Source: Bacillaceae bacterium
GTDB taxonomy: Bacteria > Bacillota > Bacilli > Bacillales > Alkalibacillaceae
DNA: 64,000 bases
NCBI GenBank assembly: GCA_017656265.1
Contig: JACDOD010000003.1
Coordinates: 124,001 to 188,000, forward strand
Direction of reading: 5' to 3'
In this document: one piece after another, positions 10,438 to 19,613 of the stretch
How positions within the stretch are numbered: position 1 is the first letter of the stretch
Layout: each line of letters opens with the position of its first letter
Position numbers and translations under genes: made by a program
The notes under the pieces: generated by a model
The model's input: the letters and a program-made list of their open reading frames with translations, nothing else
Told to the model about the DNA's origin: nothing
The model's database searches: none

Positions 10438-11556
10438 ATGTCTCCGTCTAAACGAGACGTTGAACATAAAGAGGAGCAATATGAACGTTACCAGGAGGCT
10501 AAAATGGTCAGACGCATTGTTGTAGCAGTGATTTCTGTATTAATCATCGTTTTTAGTGCTGCTGGAATATCGGGTTACCTTTATGTAAAGTCCGCTCTGG
10601 AACCAGCAGACCCGGATGCTGAGACAAGTAAAGAGGTCGAAATTCCACTAGGTTCGTCAGTATCTGCTATTGCCCAAATCCTTGAAGAAAACGGAATTAT
10701 TAAAAATAGTACGATTTTCAGATTCTATGTAAAATTTAAAAATGAATCAGGTTTTCAGGCTGGAGATTATACCTTTTCTCCTTCCATGACACTTGAGGAA
10801 ATCGTTGCTGCCCTTAAAACGGGTAAAATTATTCGGGAGCCCGTATTAACGGTTACAATTCCGGAAGGCAAAACCATGAATGAGATTGCCAATATCTTTT
10901 CCCATCACTCCAACTTTACAAAAGAGGAGTTTTTGGAAAAAGTAAATGATATGGAATATATTGAACAATTAATTGATCGTTATCCGACGATTTTAAGTGA
11001 TGAGATTCTGGACACCCAGATTCGTACGCCTCTTGAAGGATACTTATTCGCTGCAACTTACGAATTTTACGAGGAAAATCCAACAGTTGAAGAGATTGTC
11101 GACAAAATGCTGACAAAGACAGAAGATGTCATTTTGCCATATTTAAATGAAATTGACCAGTTAGGGTTAACTGTTCATGAAGCAATTACAATGGCTTCAC
11201 TGGTTGAAAATGAAGCACGTTTATTTGAGGATCGTCAATTAATCGCCGGAGTGTTCTATAATCGCCTGGAAAAGGGAATGCCTCTTCAGACAGATCCGAC
11301 CGTTCTTTATGCGTTAGGTGAACATAAAGATCGGGTCCTGTTTGAAGACCTGGAAGTTGACTCACCTTATAACACCTATAAATACCCTGGCCTGCCGATC
11401 GGACCGATTTCTAATTTTGCTGAAAACTCCCTTCAGGCAATTGCCCAGCCGGCTGAAACGGACTATCTTTATTTTGTTGCGTCATATGAAGGCGATATTT
11501 ACTACTCCAAAACCTATGAAGAACATCTGCAGCTGATTGAAAAATACCGAAATTAA
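10438..11556 (+). CDS. mltG: Endolytic murein transglycosylase MltG
   Basis: A 372-residue YceG/MltG protein that cuts nascent glycan strands at the membrane and so sets strand length. N-terminal cytoplasmic segment rich in charge, one membrane helix at about residues 27-47, a LysM-like portion (IPLGSSVSAIAQILEENGI) and the C-terminal catalytic domain. The catalytic Glu is E257 in MASLVENEA; LQTDPTVLYALG and YPGLPIGPISN are family signatures. It lies where B. subtilis has yrrL. Repeat A2 begins five bases after the stop. Confidence 0.95.
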   Translation: MSPSKRDVEHKEEQYERYQEAKMVRRIVVAVISVLIIVFSAAGISGYLYVKSALEPADPDAETSKEVEIPLGSSVSAIAQILEENGIIKNSTIFRFYVKFKNESGFQAGDYTFSPSMTLEEIVAALKTGKIIREPVLTVTIPEGKTMNEIANIFSHHSNFTKEEFLEKVNDMEYIEQLIDRYPTILSDEILDTQIRTPLEGYLFAATYEFYEENPTVEEIVDKMLTKTEDVILPYLNEIDQLGLTVHEAITMASLVENEARLFEDRQLIAGVFYNRLEKGMPLQTDPTVLYALGEHKDRVLFEDLEVDSPYNTYKYPGLPIGPISNFAENSLQAIAQPAETDYLYFVASYEGDIYYSKTYEEHLQLIEKYRN

Positions 11557-11561
11557 AATTG

Positions 11562-11856
11562 AGGCTGAGACAAAACTGCAAAATGTACTGAAATATCCGA
11601 ACTGTATTCTATGGTTACATGAATGGGTTCGGGTATTTTTATGATGTCAAACAAACTTCGCTTTCTTCGGCCACAGCCAAAGGCTTCCTCGACAGTTTAT
11701 TCTTCTGTCTGGGGATTTTCGGATCGTGCTGGTCCCGCGACGCACAGGACGTGGCCGGTTTTAGTCGGCCAGGAGTCTTCAGCTTGTTGACTTCATAAAT
11801 TTTCATTAGTTGATTTGTTCGTCTTTTTCACCGCACAATTCTTTATGTCCCAGCCT
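11562..11856 (+). repeat. Intergenic repeat family A, copy 2 (A2)
   Basis: A 295-bp copy with ends AGGCTGAGACAAAA (11562-11575) and TTTATGTCCCAGCCT (11842-11856). It keeps the hairpin (11594-11640, less perfect, T5) and the core, shortened and diverged (CGTGCTGGTCCCGCGACG, CACAGGACGTGGCCGG). It lies in the same orientation as A1, just after the mltG stop. It fills nearly all of the mltG-trmR gap. Confidence 0.85.
11594..11640 (+). terminator. Terminator-like hairpin inside repeat A2
   Basis: ATCCGAAC pairs with GTTCGGGT-type sequence through an imperfect stem, followed by five T. Probable terminator for mltG. Confidence 0.5.
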
Positions 11857-11921
11857 CTCTCTGTTTTATGTTAAAATAAAAAGGTTGTAAGGGTACAATG
11901 AATATAATGGGGTGGCTAAAT

Positions 11922-12557
11922 ATGAATGAAAAGTTAATCAATTATTTGTTAACCACTATACAGCCAAAGGATCCATTGATTCGCCGGCTGGAACAGGATG
12001 CAAAAGAGGACCATGTACCCATTATGGATCCCATCGGTATTGAATTATTGCTTCAGCTTATCCGGGTACAAAAACCTGATAAAATACTTGAAATAGGTAC
12101 AGCAATTGGCTATTCTGCTATTCGGATGGCACAGAGCCATCCCAAAACCTATGTTGTTACGATTGAGAGGGATGAAGCGAGGGCAGAAGAAGCCATTGAA
12201 AACATGAAACAGGCTGACTTAACAGACCGTATTAAACTGATTATTGGGGATGCCCTGGAAGTTGAGGAAGAGGTCAGAGAATCGGCCCCATTTGATTTCG
12301 TGTTCATTGATGCCGCAAAAGGACAATACCAGCAATTTTTCAAAATATACGCTAAATACATTCCCTCTGGAGGCATGGTCGTATCAGACAATGTTTTATT
12401 TAAAGGCTATGTTTCCGGGGAAGCCTCAGGTAATCAGCGGTTGGAGAAAATTGGCGATAAAATCAGAAGCTATAATGAGTGGCTGATTAAACACCCTGAT
12501 TTTTATACAACGATTGTTCCGGTTGGGGATGGTATTGCAATATCGGTAAAGAGGTGA
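11922..12557 (+). CDS. trmR: tRNA 5-hydroxyuridine methyltransferase TrmR (YrrM)
   Basis: A 211-residue class I SAM methyltransferase of the COMT-like group. Motif I is KILEIGTAIGYSAIRMA; FVFIDAAKGQYQQFF carries the acidic metal/SAM site. B. subtilis TrmR (YrrM) methylates ho5U34 to mo5U34 in tRNA, and the two next genes make ho5U, so the role fits. ATG 11922 is preferred over ATGs at 11898 and 11907 because GGGGTGG (11909-11915) precedes it and the N-terminus then matches YrrM. Confidence 0.92.
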   Translation: MNEKLINYLLTTIQPKDPLIRRLEQDAKEDHVPIMDPIGIELLLQLIRVQKPDKILEIGTAIGYSAIRMAQSHPKTYVVTIERDEARAEEAIENMKQADLTDRIKLIIGDALEVEEEVRESAPFDFVFIDAAKGQYQQFFKIYAKYIPSGGMVVSDNVLFKGYVSGEASGNQRLEKIGDKIRSYNEWLIKHPDFYTTIVPVGDGIAISVKR

Positions 12558-12562
12558 TGGAG

Positions 12563-13492
12563 ATGAAAAAACCTGAACTGTTAGTTACACCCACATGCGT
12601 TGCTGATATAGATCGGCTGTCAAAAGCCGGAGCAGATGCTTTTTTAGTCGGGGAAGAACATTTTGGCTTAAGGCTTGCAGGAGAATTTAAGCGTGAAGAT
12701 GTGCAAGAAGCGATAAAACTGGCGCATGAACGGAATAAAAAGATATATGTGGCCATGAATGCGCTGTTTCACAATGATCGGGTGGAAGACCTGGCCGATT
12801 ATGTCACTTTTCTGAACAAAGCCGGAGCAGATGCCATTGTATTTGGCGATCCTGCTGTCCTGATGACAGTAAAAGAAGTGGCACCGGATATGAGGCTTCA
12901 CTGGAATACGGAAACAACCGGAACGAACTGGTACACGTGCAATTACTGGGGGAGGAAAGGGGCGAAGCGGGCTGTTCTCGCCCGGGAGATCAATTTAGAT
13001 GCTGTGCTGGAAACCAAAGAACATGCAGAAATAGAAATCGAAGTGCAGATTCATGGGATGACCTGTATGTTTCAATCAAAGCGAATGCTCATTGGCAACT
13101 ATTATCGCTATCAGGGTAAAGATTTGAAAGTGGAACGGCAGGGCAAGGATGAATCCCTTTACTTGTATGACCCGGAAAGGGATAACCGTTACCCAATTTT
13201 TGAAGATGAAAATGGAACCCATATTATGAGCCCGAATGATATTTGCATGATCGACGAACTGGACGAACTGCTGGATGCTGAAATTGATTCCTTTAAAATT
13301 GATGGAATTCTAAAGTCGCCTGAATACCTGGAAAAAGTTGTTTCACTGTATCGAAAGGCAATTGATGCCTATGCGGAAGATCCTGATCAATATGATGAGA
13401 TGAAGGACGATTTATATGCTGAGATCGAAGGAATTCAGCCCAAAAACCGCAGACTTGATACCGGGTTTTTCTTTAAAGAAACGGTTTATTAA
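12563..13492 (+). CDS. trhP1: U32-family tRNA hydroxylation protein TrhP1 (YrrN)
   Basis: A U32 peptidase-family protein of about 310 residues. With its partner YrrO it is needed for prephenate-dependent 5-hydroxylation of U34 in tRNA in B. subtilis; it is not thought to work as a protease there. Features: TIM-barrel-like N-terminus (DIDRLSKAGADAFLVGEEHF) and IEVQIHGMTCMFQSKRM. It has fewer cysteines than YrrO. The ATG at 12563 follows AGAGGTGA; an ATG at 12557 that overlaps the trmR stop is also possible. Confidence 0.9.
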   Translation: MKKPELLVTPTCVADIDRLSKAGADAFLVGEEHFGLRLAGEFKREDVQEAIKLAHERNKKIYVAMNALFHNDRVEDLADYVTFLNKAGADAIVFGDPAVLMTVKEVAPDMRLHWNTETTGTNWYTCNYWGRKGAKRAVLAREINLDAVLETKEHAEIEIEVQIHGMTCMFQSKRMLIGNYYRYQGKDLKVERQGKDESLYLYDPERDNRYPIFEDENGTHIMSPNDICMIDELDELLDAEIDSFKIDGILKSPEYLEKVVSLYRKAIDAYAEDPDQYDEMKDDLYAEIEGIQPKNRRLDTGFFFKETVY

Positions 13493-13506
13493 AGGAGGGA
13501 TTCAGT

Positions 13507-14781
13507 ATGGCTATTGGTCAAATCTCAACAGTGAAGGACGGAAAACGGGTAATTGTCAAAAAGCCTGAATTACTGGCACCCGCAGGTAATCTAGAAAAAC
13601 TGAAAATCGCAATCCGCTATGGAGCAGATGCAGTTTACATTGGCGGTCAGGAATTTGGCTTGAGATCCAATGCGGATAACTTCTCCATTGAGGAAATGAG
13701 AGAAGGCGTTGAATTTGCCCGTCAGTACGGTGCAAAGATTTATGTCACCACGAATATATATGCCCATAATGAAAATATGGATGGCCTTGAAGAGTATCTG
13801 CAGGATATAGAAGACGCTGGGGTAACCGGTATCATTGTGGCTGATCCCCTTATTATTGAGACCTGTAAGCGGGTCGCTCCACAACTGGAAGTTCACCTGA
13901 GTACCCAGCAGTCGGTCACCAACTGGAAAGCAGTTCAGTTCTGGAAAGAAGAGGGACTGGATCGGGTTGTTCTTGCCCGGGAGACAAGCCATGAAGAAAT
14001 TAAGCAGATTAAAGAAAATGTAGATGTAGAAATTGAATCCTTTATTCACGGAGCCATGTGTATTTCCTATTCCGGCCGATGCGTATTGAGCAATCATATG
14101 ACCGCCCGGGATTCCAATCGGGGCGGATGCTGTCAGTCCTGCCGATGGGACTATGATTTAATGAAACAAACCGAAGATCAAAATGATTCAGATATACCGC
14201 TGTTTTCCGAAGACGATGCACCATTTGCCATGAGCCCTAAAGACTTAAATCTTATTTTATCCATCCCGAAAATGATTGATATCGGCATTGATTGTTTGAA
14301 AATTGAAGGTCGGATGAAATCTATCCACTATGTGGCAACAGTGGTAAGTGTCTATCGGAAGATCATTGATGCTTATTGTGAAGATCCTGACAACTTTGAA
14401 GTGAAAAAAGAATGGCTGGAAGAGCTGGATAAATGTGCAAACCGTGATACCGCTCCTGCGTTTTATGAAGGGGTTCCCGGCTATCAGGAGCAGATGTATG
14501 GCAATCACAGCAAGAAAACAAAATATGCTTTTGCTGGTCTCGTTCTTGACTTTGATGCGGAAACCAATATTGCTACGATCCAGCAGCGGAATCATTTTAA
14601 ACCTGGTGATAACATTGAATTTTTCGGACCAGATATTAAAGGGTTTTCTCAGGTTGCCGGAACCATATGGGACGAAGACGGCAATGAAATTGATGCAGCC
14701 CGCCACCCGCTGCAAATTGTCAAAATGAAAATCGATCATCCCGTATTTCCGTACAACATGATGCGAAAGGAGCTCAAGTAA
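13507..14781 (+). CDS. trhP2: U32-family tRNA hydroxylation protein TrhP2 (YrrO)
   Basis: A 424-residue U32-family protein, paralogous to the gene before it. The U32 signature is [20 protein letters not shown], followed by [11 protein letters not shown]; these cysteines are likely to bind an iron-sulfur cluster (family inference). The C-terminal domain ([18 protein letters not shown]) matches the extra beta domain of the long U32 proteins. It works with TrhP1 to make ho5U34, which TrmR then methylates. AAAGGAGGG precedes ATG 13507; udk follows two bases after the stop. Confidence 0.93.
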   Translation: MAIGQISTVKDGKRVIVKKPELLAPAGNLEKLKIAIRYGADAVYIGGQEFGLRSNADNFSIEEMREGVEFARQYGAKIYVTTNIYAHNENMDGLEEYLQDIEDAGVTGIIVADPLIIETCKRVAPQLEVHLSTQQSVTNWKAVQFWKEEGLDRVVLARETSHEEIKQIKENVDVEIESFIHGAMCISYSGRCVLSNHMTARDSNRGGCCQSCRWDYDLMKQTEDQNDSDIPLFSEDDAPFAMSPKDLNLILSIPKMIDIGIDCLKIEGRMKSIHYVATVVSVYRKIIDAYCEDPDNFEVKKEWLEELDKCANRDTAPAFYEGVPGYQEQMYGNHSKKTKYAFAGLVLDFDAETNIATIQQRNHFKPGDNIEFFGPDIKGFSQVAGTIWDEDGNEIDAARHPLQIVKMKIDHPVFPYNMMRKELK

Positions 14782-14783
14782 CA

Positions 14784-15425
14784 ATGGCAGACAAGCCGGT
14801 TGTCATAGGGGTAGCAGGTGGAACGGGTTCCGGAAAAACTTCCGTTACCCGTTCCATTTGTGATCAATTTGAAAATCAATCTATTTTAATGCTGGAACAG
14901 GATTATTATTATAAAGACCAGAGCCATCTCCCCTTTGAAGAAAGGCTAAAGACTAACTATGATCACCCTCTTGCCTTTGATAATGACTTGCTTATTGAAC
15001 ATCTAAAACAGTTGCTGAAAGGTAATCCGATTGAAAAACCTGTATATGATTATGAACTTCATACCCGATCAGAAAATGTGATCGATGTCGAGCCTTCAGA
15101 CGTTATTATTTTAGAAGGAATTCTTGTATTAGAAGACGAGCGATTGCGTAACTTAATGGATATTAAGGTTTATGTCGATACAGATGCGGATATACGAATA
15201 ACACGGAGAATTATGCGGGATATAAAAGAAAGAGGACGAACCATTGAGTCAGTTATTGATCAGTATATCAATGTGGTAAGACCCATGCATCTCCAGTTTG
15301 TAGAACCGACCAAGCGCTATGCTGATATTATCATCCCTGAAGGCGGGGAAAATCATGTAGCCATCGATTTGATGACAACCAAAATTAAGAGTATATTAGC
15401 TGAACGTTCAGCATCTCTTTCTTAA
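14784..15425 (+). CDS. udk: Uridine kinase
   Basis: Phosphorylates uridine and cytidine in pyrimidine salvage. It has 213 residues, standard length. The P-loop GGTGSGKTS is at residues 12-20; the family motif [15 protein letters not shown] binds the nucleoside, and [13 protein letters not shown] is the lid. Start ATG 14784 immediately follows trhP2, so it belongs to the trmR-trhP1-trhP2 operon, as in B. subtilis. Confidence 0.97.
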   Translation: MADKPVVIGVAGGTGSGKTSVTRSICDQFENQSILMLEQDYYYKDQSHLPFEERLKTNYDHPLAFDNDLLIEHLKQLLKGNPIEKPVYDYELHTRSENVIDVEPSDVIILEGILVLEDERLRNLMDIKVYVDTDADIRITRRIMRDIKERGRTIESVIDQYINVVRPMHLQFVEPTKRYADIIIPEGGENHVAIDLMTTKIKSILAERSASLS

Positions 15426-15575
15426 ATGGTATTGAAATCATTGTGAAAATCTGCCATAGTTATGGGTAGTAGTTATGGATTCATCATAGGATTATGATTA
15501 ATAAGCTTAATACAAGAGCATCCATCATGTGCTGCTCATTTCTTGATAATGGGAATGAAGGAGAGTGTTTTAAGA

Positions 15576-16052
15576 ATGGCTCAAGAAAAAGAATATTTTA
15601 TGACCCAGGAAGGGAAAGAAAAATTAGAGAAAGAGCTTCATTATTTAAAAACAGAAAAACGTCCTGAGGTAGTTGAACGGATTAAAATCGCTCGAGGGTT
15701 TGGTGACTTATCCGAAAACTCTGAATACGATGCTGCGAAGGATGAACAGGCATTTGTTGAATCCAGAATTGCTCAGATTGAAAAAATGATCCGCAATGCT
15801 GTCATCATTGAAAATAACCCTGAAAACGAAGGGGTTGTGCAGCTTGGCAAATCGGTTACATTCCAGGAGCTTCCTGATGGTGAAGAAGAGACATATACGA
15901 TTGTGGGAAGTGCTGAAGCGGACCCGTTTGAAGGAAAAATCTCCAATGATTCCCCAATGGCGAAAAGTCTTCTGGGAAGAACAGTCGGTGAAGAAGTAAC
16001 CGTAGATACTCCAGGTGGAGAAATGAATGTGAAAATTTTAAACGTGGAATAA
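15576..16052 (+). CDS. greA: Transcription elongation factor GreA
   Basis: A 158-residue Gre factor that stimulates transcript cleavage by stalled RNA polymerase. N-terminal coiled coil (residues about 8-75) with the acidic tip [18 protein letters not shown], and C-terminal FKBP-like domain ([18 protein letters not shown]). The ATG at 15576 follows AAGGAG (15558-15563); the frame is open further upstream without another good site. A weak sigmaA-like promoter (TTGAAA 15432, CATAGT 15455, 17-bp spacing) lies in the gap after udk. Repeat A3 starts 23 bp after the stop. Confidence 0.97.
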   Translation: MAQEKEYFMTQEGKEKLEKELHYLKTEKRPEVVERIKIARGFGDLSENSEYDAAKDEQAFVESRIAQIEKMIRNAVIIENNPENEGVVQLGKSVTFQELPDGEEETYTIVGSAEADPFEGKISNDSPMAKSLLGRTVGEEVTVDTPGGEMNVKILNVE

Positions 16053-16075
16053 TTAAAAATGATTATTTGACTTAG

Positions 16076-16344
16076 ATGCTGAAACAAAACTGCATAACGT
16101 AATGGAATATCCGAACTACATTCAATTATTACATGAATGAGTTCGGATTTTTTTGCTTGACTTCGTCAACATGCTTCGCTTTCCGTGGGCACGGCCTCAA
16201 CTTCCTCGACAACTCATTCTTCGTTGTCTGCGGGATTTTCGGCTCGTGCTGTTCCCACAGGAGTCTCGCATGTTGACTACGTTAATTTATCCTTTAGTCA
16301 ATTGCTTTTCTTTACCACCGTTCATATCTTTTATGTCTCAACTT
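16076..16344 (+). repeat. Intergenic repeat family A, copy 3 (A3)
   Basis: A copy of about 269 bp with decayed ends (ATGCTGAAACAAAA at 16076, TTTATGTCTCAACTT to 16344). The hairpin is intact, but the core lacks the segment containing GACGCACAGGACGTGGCCGG, so GTTCCCACAGGAGTCTCGC is a deletion joint. GTCAACATGC (about 16166) and GCATGTTGAC (about 16268) form inner inverted repeats. It abuts repeat B1. Confidence 0.8.
16109..16154 (+). terminator. Terminator hairpin inside repeat A3
   Basis: ATCCGAACT pairs with AGTTCGGAT (16140-16148), extended by CATTCA/TGAATG, and is followed by seven T. Probable greA terminator. Confidence 0.75.
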
Positions 16345-16450
16345 CAGTACCCAGCCCCTCGAGCTGCTTCGGTCCCCCTGCGGCGGCGACAGCCTCCTCG
16401 GTGGCCCTCCAGCAGTTTTCGGGGCTAAGCGGAGCGCTTCCGCTTTTCTT
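16345..16450 (+). repeat. GC-rich intergenic repeat family B, copy 1 (B1)
   Basis: A 106-bp GC-rich unit running from CCCAGCCCCTCGAGC to CTAAGCGGAGCGCTTCCGC. The ends are imperfect complements (AGCCCC with GGGGCT, then a bulge). About 90 percent or more identical by eye to the copies near 23.4 and 23.8 kb. It sits exactly between A3 and a second partial A element. Confidence 0.8.
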
Positions 16451-16637
16451 ATCAACATGCTTCGCTTTCCGCGGGCACGGCCTAAGGCTTCCTAAGTCAA
16501 CTCATTCTTCTGTCTTTAGGGATTTTCGGCTCGTGCTGTTCCCGCGACGCACAGGACGTGGCCGGTTGTAGTCGACCAGGAGTCTCGCATGTTAACTCAG
16601 CAATTTTTCAAAATTGTTCTTCTTTCCACCGTTCATC
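16451..16637 (+). repeat. Partial family A repeat (core and tail only)
   Basis: Starts at ATCAACATGC and holds the complete A core (GCGGGCACGGCC ... CTGTTCCCGCGACG ... GACGTGGCCGG) and the tail TTTCCACCGTTCATC. The left terminus with its hairpin and the right inverted terminus are missing. With A3 and B1 it fills the 643-bp gap between greA and pbpI; apparent reading frames across this stretch are translations of the repeats. Confidence 0.75.
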
Positions 16638-16696
16638 AGCCGTTTTATTGTTTAAAAAACAGATGGAGGGCCAAACTGATTAACGGGTGAGAGAAC

Positions 16697-18427
16697 ATGA
16701 AAGTAAGACGGGTTTATTTGTTATCCACTATTCTGACAGGTTTATTTGCGGCCCTAATTTATCGCCTGGGAGATATTCAGTTGTTTTCTGCGACTGATTT
16801 TGGCCCGAATCACGTTAATTTGTTAGAGAGAAGTGTCAAACAAAGAGCTCACGAATTGCCATTATCCTCTGGCAGAGGAACTATTCTTGACCGGCATGGA
16901 GTACCATTAACCAATGAAAAAATCTATGATGTGATTTTGTATCCATATCCATCTGAATTTTCCTTAAATGCAGAAAAACTTGCGGGCCTTTTACATATTC
17001 CGAAAGAAACATTGGCCTCTCTGTTCAGTGATATAGAAAAACCTGCTTTTTTGTCCGAATACATACCGGCAGTAATTTCAGAAGAACAATACCAGAATAT
17101 CAAAAAGATGGAAATACCTTACCTTCTGCCTGTTGTAAGATCCTTCGCTAAAGATCCTGATTATGGAGAACATTTCATTGGGCTTGTCCGGGAAAATCCA
17201 GAGCTGTTCAGGGAGCGTTATGCCGAAGGATATCAGTATTCACAGCCAAAACCTGTTGGGATTTCAGGGCTTCAAAGTGCCTTTGATTCTTTTCTGGTAT
17301 CAGAGAGGAACGAAAAAATCCTGTTCCATGTGGATGCAAGGGGGACACCTCTCTTTGGCAGCAATTACAGCTTTGTCGGATCGGATGATTACTTTTTTCC
17401 TGTAAACATCCATTCAACCTTAGACTTAACCATTCAAAAACAGGCTGAAAGTCTTCTGGACCGATACGGAATGGATTCAGGTGGACTTGTTCTTTTAGAT
17501 GTTGAAACGCGGGATGTTCTGGCAATGGTCAGCCTGCCGGAAATCAATTCTGAAAATCCTTATGAGGAACAAAGTATTCGCAATCAAATGCTGACAGCCC
17601 ATTTTCCAGGATCAATTTTTAAAACAGTTGTAGCAGCTGCTGCCATTGAGCAAATTCCAGACATATTTGACCGGACCTTTAATTGTAATAGGAATGTATA
17701 TGGTGATGGTCCATCAAGCCGAAAACTTGGAATACTAAATTTTAAAGATAGTTTTGCTTATAGCTGTAATCGGGCTTTTGCTCAATTAGCCATTGAGTTA
17801 GTCAAACAGGATGAGAACATGTTGGAACAGTATGCTGAGAAATTGGGGATACTGGGTCCAGCGGGCTGGAAGGGGAATTTATTTCGTCTGAAAGACTTTC
17901 GCCATTTTCCTGAGGAACAGCAGGGAAATATTTGGGGGGAACCATGGGATCGTCATGTAGAAAGAGCCATCAGTCAGACAGCTATTGGCCAGAAAGAAGT
18001 AAAAGCAACCCCATTGGCTGTAGCTAACATGATGGCCACGATTGCCAGTCAGGGAATACAGAAGGAGGTCAGGGGAGTCAAAAAGATCACCTATAAAAAT
18101 GGTGCTGTCATGGCTACATTTGATTCCCATCTGAAGGATGAACGTTTACATCCCAATACGGCCGCTAAACTGAAAACGCTGCTGCGGTCAGTAGTAGAAA
18201 AAGGCACAGCCCGAACACTGGCTCATCTTTCGGTTGCAGGAAAAACCGGTACGGCTGAAACCGGACACGATCAGCGGGAACATCACTGGATGGCCGGTTT
18301 TTTTCCATATCAAGAACCAAAATATGCTCTTGTTGTAACAGGACTGTCTCAGAAGGAAACTCCCCCTGTTCTGCAAATATATCAGAAAATGGTTGAGTTT
18401 CTTCAGGCTAAAGAGGATCTGGGGTGA
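16697..18427 (+). CDS. pbpI: Class B penicillin-binding protein PbpI (YrrR)
   Basis: A 576-residue transpeptidase with an N-terminal membrane anchor (residues about 5-25), a PBP dimer domain and a C-terminal transpeptidase domain. The active-site motifs are intact: SIFK (Ser306-Lys309), SCN (356-358) and KTG (516-518). B. subtilis PbpI (YrrR) is expressed in sporulation under sigmaE; it is non-essential. The start ATG 16697 has only a weak ribosome binding site (GGGTGAGAG). Its last 25 bp overlap an antisense gene. Confidence 0.93.
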   Translation: MKVRRVYLLSTILTGLFAALIYRLGDIQLFSATDFGPNHVNLLERSVKQRAHELPLSSGRGTILDRHGVPLTNEKIYDVILYPYPSEFSLNAEKLAGLLHIPKETLASLFSDIEKPAFLSEYIPAVISEEQYQNIKKMEIPYLLPVVRSFAKDPDYGEHFIGLVRENPELFRERYAEGYQYSQPKPVGISGLQSAFDSFLVSERNEKILFHVDARGTPLFGSNYSFVGSDDYFFPVNIHSTLDLTIQKQAESLLDRYGMDSGGLVLLDVETRDVLAMVSLPEINSENPYEEQSIRNQMLTAHFPGSIFKTVVAAAAIEQIPDIFDRTFNCNRNVYGDGPSSRKLGILNFKDSFAYSCNRAFAQLAIELVKQDENMLEQYAEKLGILGPAGWKGNLFRLKDFRHFPEEQQGNIWGEPWDRHVERAISQTAIGQKEVKATPLAVANMMATIASQGIQKEVRGVKKITYKNGAVMATFDSHLKDERLHPNTAAKLKTLLRSVVEKGTARTLAHLSVAGKTGTAETGHDQREHHWMAGFFPYQEPKYALVVTGLSQKETPPVLQIYQKMVEFLQAKEDLG

Positions 18428-18642
18428 ACTATCAAATCATATTTTGCCTTTAATTCGTCTATAAAAGCAGGTTTATCAATGGCGATAATCAATTCAAAAA
18501 CATCTTTTTCCGCAATATTTTGAAATTCAAGTACATCTCCATTAAAGTAATAAATGTGTAGTGTTGCATTTTTTCGGTCATAGCCGATTTTATTAAATGT
18601 GGATAGATTCCAGTTTTCCGTATTAAAGGTAGTATAGTTCAA
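18403..18642 (-). CDS. KTSC-domain small protein, antisense to the pbpI end
   Basis: A 79-residue protein starting at a TTG preceded by AAGGGGTGGGA (complement of about 18650). Residues about 13-60 (STFNKIGYDRKNATLHIYYF, then GDVLEFQNIAEKDVFELI) fit the KTSC domain, a small beta domain found alone or at the C-terminus of some lysyl-tRNA synthetases; its function is unknown. The gene is convergent with pbpI and overlaps its 3' end by 25 bp, and it interrupts the usual pbpI-yrrS order. Confidence 0.72.
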   Translation of the reverse strand: MNYTTFNTENWNLSTFNKIGYDRKNATLHIYYFNGDVLEFQNIAEKDVFELIIAIDKPAFIDELKAKYDLIVHPRSSLA

Positions 18643-18851
18643 AATCCCACCCCTTTTTCTATTTTTCCTTTTAGCATACCTATTAGATATCTATGTGATT
18701 TGTCCTTCTCATATGCCAAAAGAAGAAAAGTTTAGACAGAAAAATTATAAAATCGACAGAAACATTTTATAAACTGTCGGCGAATACCTATGGTTAGACA
18801 TTGGTTCCAGGATGTACAAATAGTATAATATAAAGAAAAAGGGGGAATACG

Positions 18852-19586
18852 ATGGCGCCTGATGATTTTTTTCATGATGAACAATCTCGATTGGACCGTT
18901 ATGAAAAACATAGAAAGAATACCAGGAACATAAACCGGCTGATTATGCTGGGTGTTTTTCTGGCTGTTCTTCTTATCTTTCTGATGGTATATGATCAAGA
19001 AGAGCCTGCAACCAGTGGCACAGATCTAAATAATACTGGCGATTCTTCTGTTCAGAATGATGCAGGACCATCTGATGATTCTAAACAAGGAGAAACGAAG
19101 GGGCCAGATAATGACCAAAACGAAAATGAAACACAGGGACCATCTCAAAATAAGGACGAATCTGCAGCAGAGGAACAGCAGTCTGGCAGATCAGAGGAAA
19201 ACATGGATGAACCGATTTCCGGAGAGGAAAATACAGGTGAAGATGTTCCTTCAGATGAAAATGTGATCGATACGATTGTGAAAGATTGGGATCCTATTGG
19301 AACTGAGCAGGAAGAGCCTCATGTCACTACATATGATGAAAACAGCCAGGACTGGAAAGAACTTCTTGCCGCGATCCGTTATGCTGTTGGCCTGCAGCAA
19401 GATAATATGATTACCTGGTGGGTAGAGAATGGCGGAGGACCTGAAAAAGTCATTGCAACAGTAACCAATCGTCAGCAGGATGAAATTTACAGAGTATATT
19501 TGCAGTGGGTGACCGAAGAGGGCTGGATGCCAACAAAGGTAGAAATTTTAAAGGAAAATGATCAAAAATATCGTTTTGAATCTTAA
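18852..19586 (+). CDS. yrrS: YrrS family membrane protein (DUF1510)
   Basis: A 244-residue protein: short cytoplasmic basic segment, one membrane helix (LIMLGVFLAVLLIFLMVY, residues about 31-48), a long acidic, low-complexity linker (residues about 50-140, rich in D, E, N, S, Q), and a C-terminal domain with DWKELLAAIRYAVGL and WVENGGGPEKVIATV. Family function unknown; in B. subtilis yrrS is adjacent to pbpI and thought to be coexpressed with it. AAAAAGGGGG precedes the ATG. Confidence 0.88.
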   Translation: MAPDDFFHDEQSRLDRYEKHRKNTRNINRLIMLGVFLAVLLIFLMVYDQEEPATSGTDLNNTGDSSVQNDAGPSDDSKQGETKGPDNDQNENETQGPSQNKDESAAEEQQSGRSEENMDEPISGEENTGEDVPSDENVIDTIVKDWDPIGTEQEEPHVTTYDENSQDWKELLAAIRYAVGLQQDNMITWWVENGGGPEKVIATVTNRQQDEIYRVYLQWVTEEGWMPTKVEILKENDQKYRFES

Positions 19587-19613
19587 TCAGGACATTAGAA
19601 AGCGGGGATTATC

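Noticed and set aside
16185-16571. A reading frame of more than 120 codons in the greA-pbpI gap, and similar ones at 23293-23688
   Set aside because: They are translations of family A and B repeats; compositions are odd (Ser, Pro, Leu, Arg-rich), they lack ribosome binding sites and recur only because the DNA repeats.
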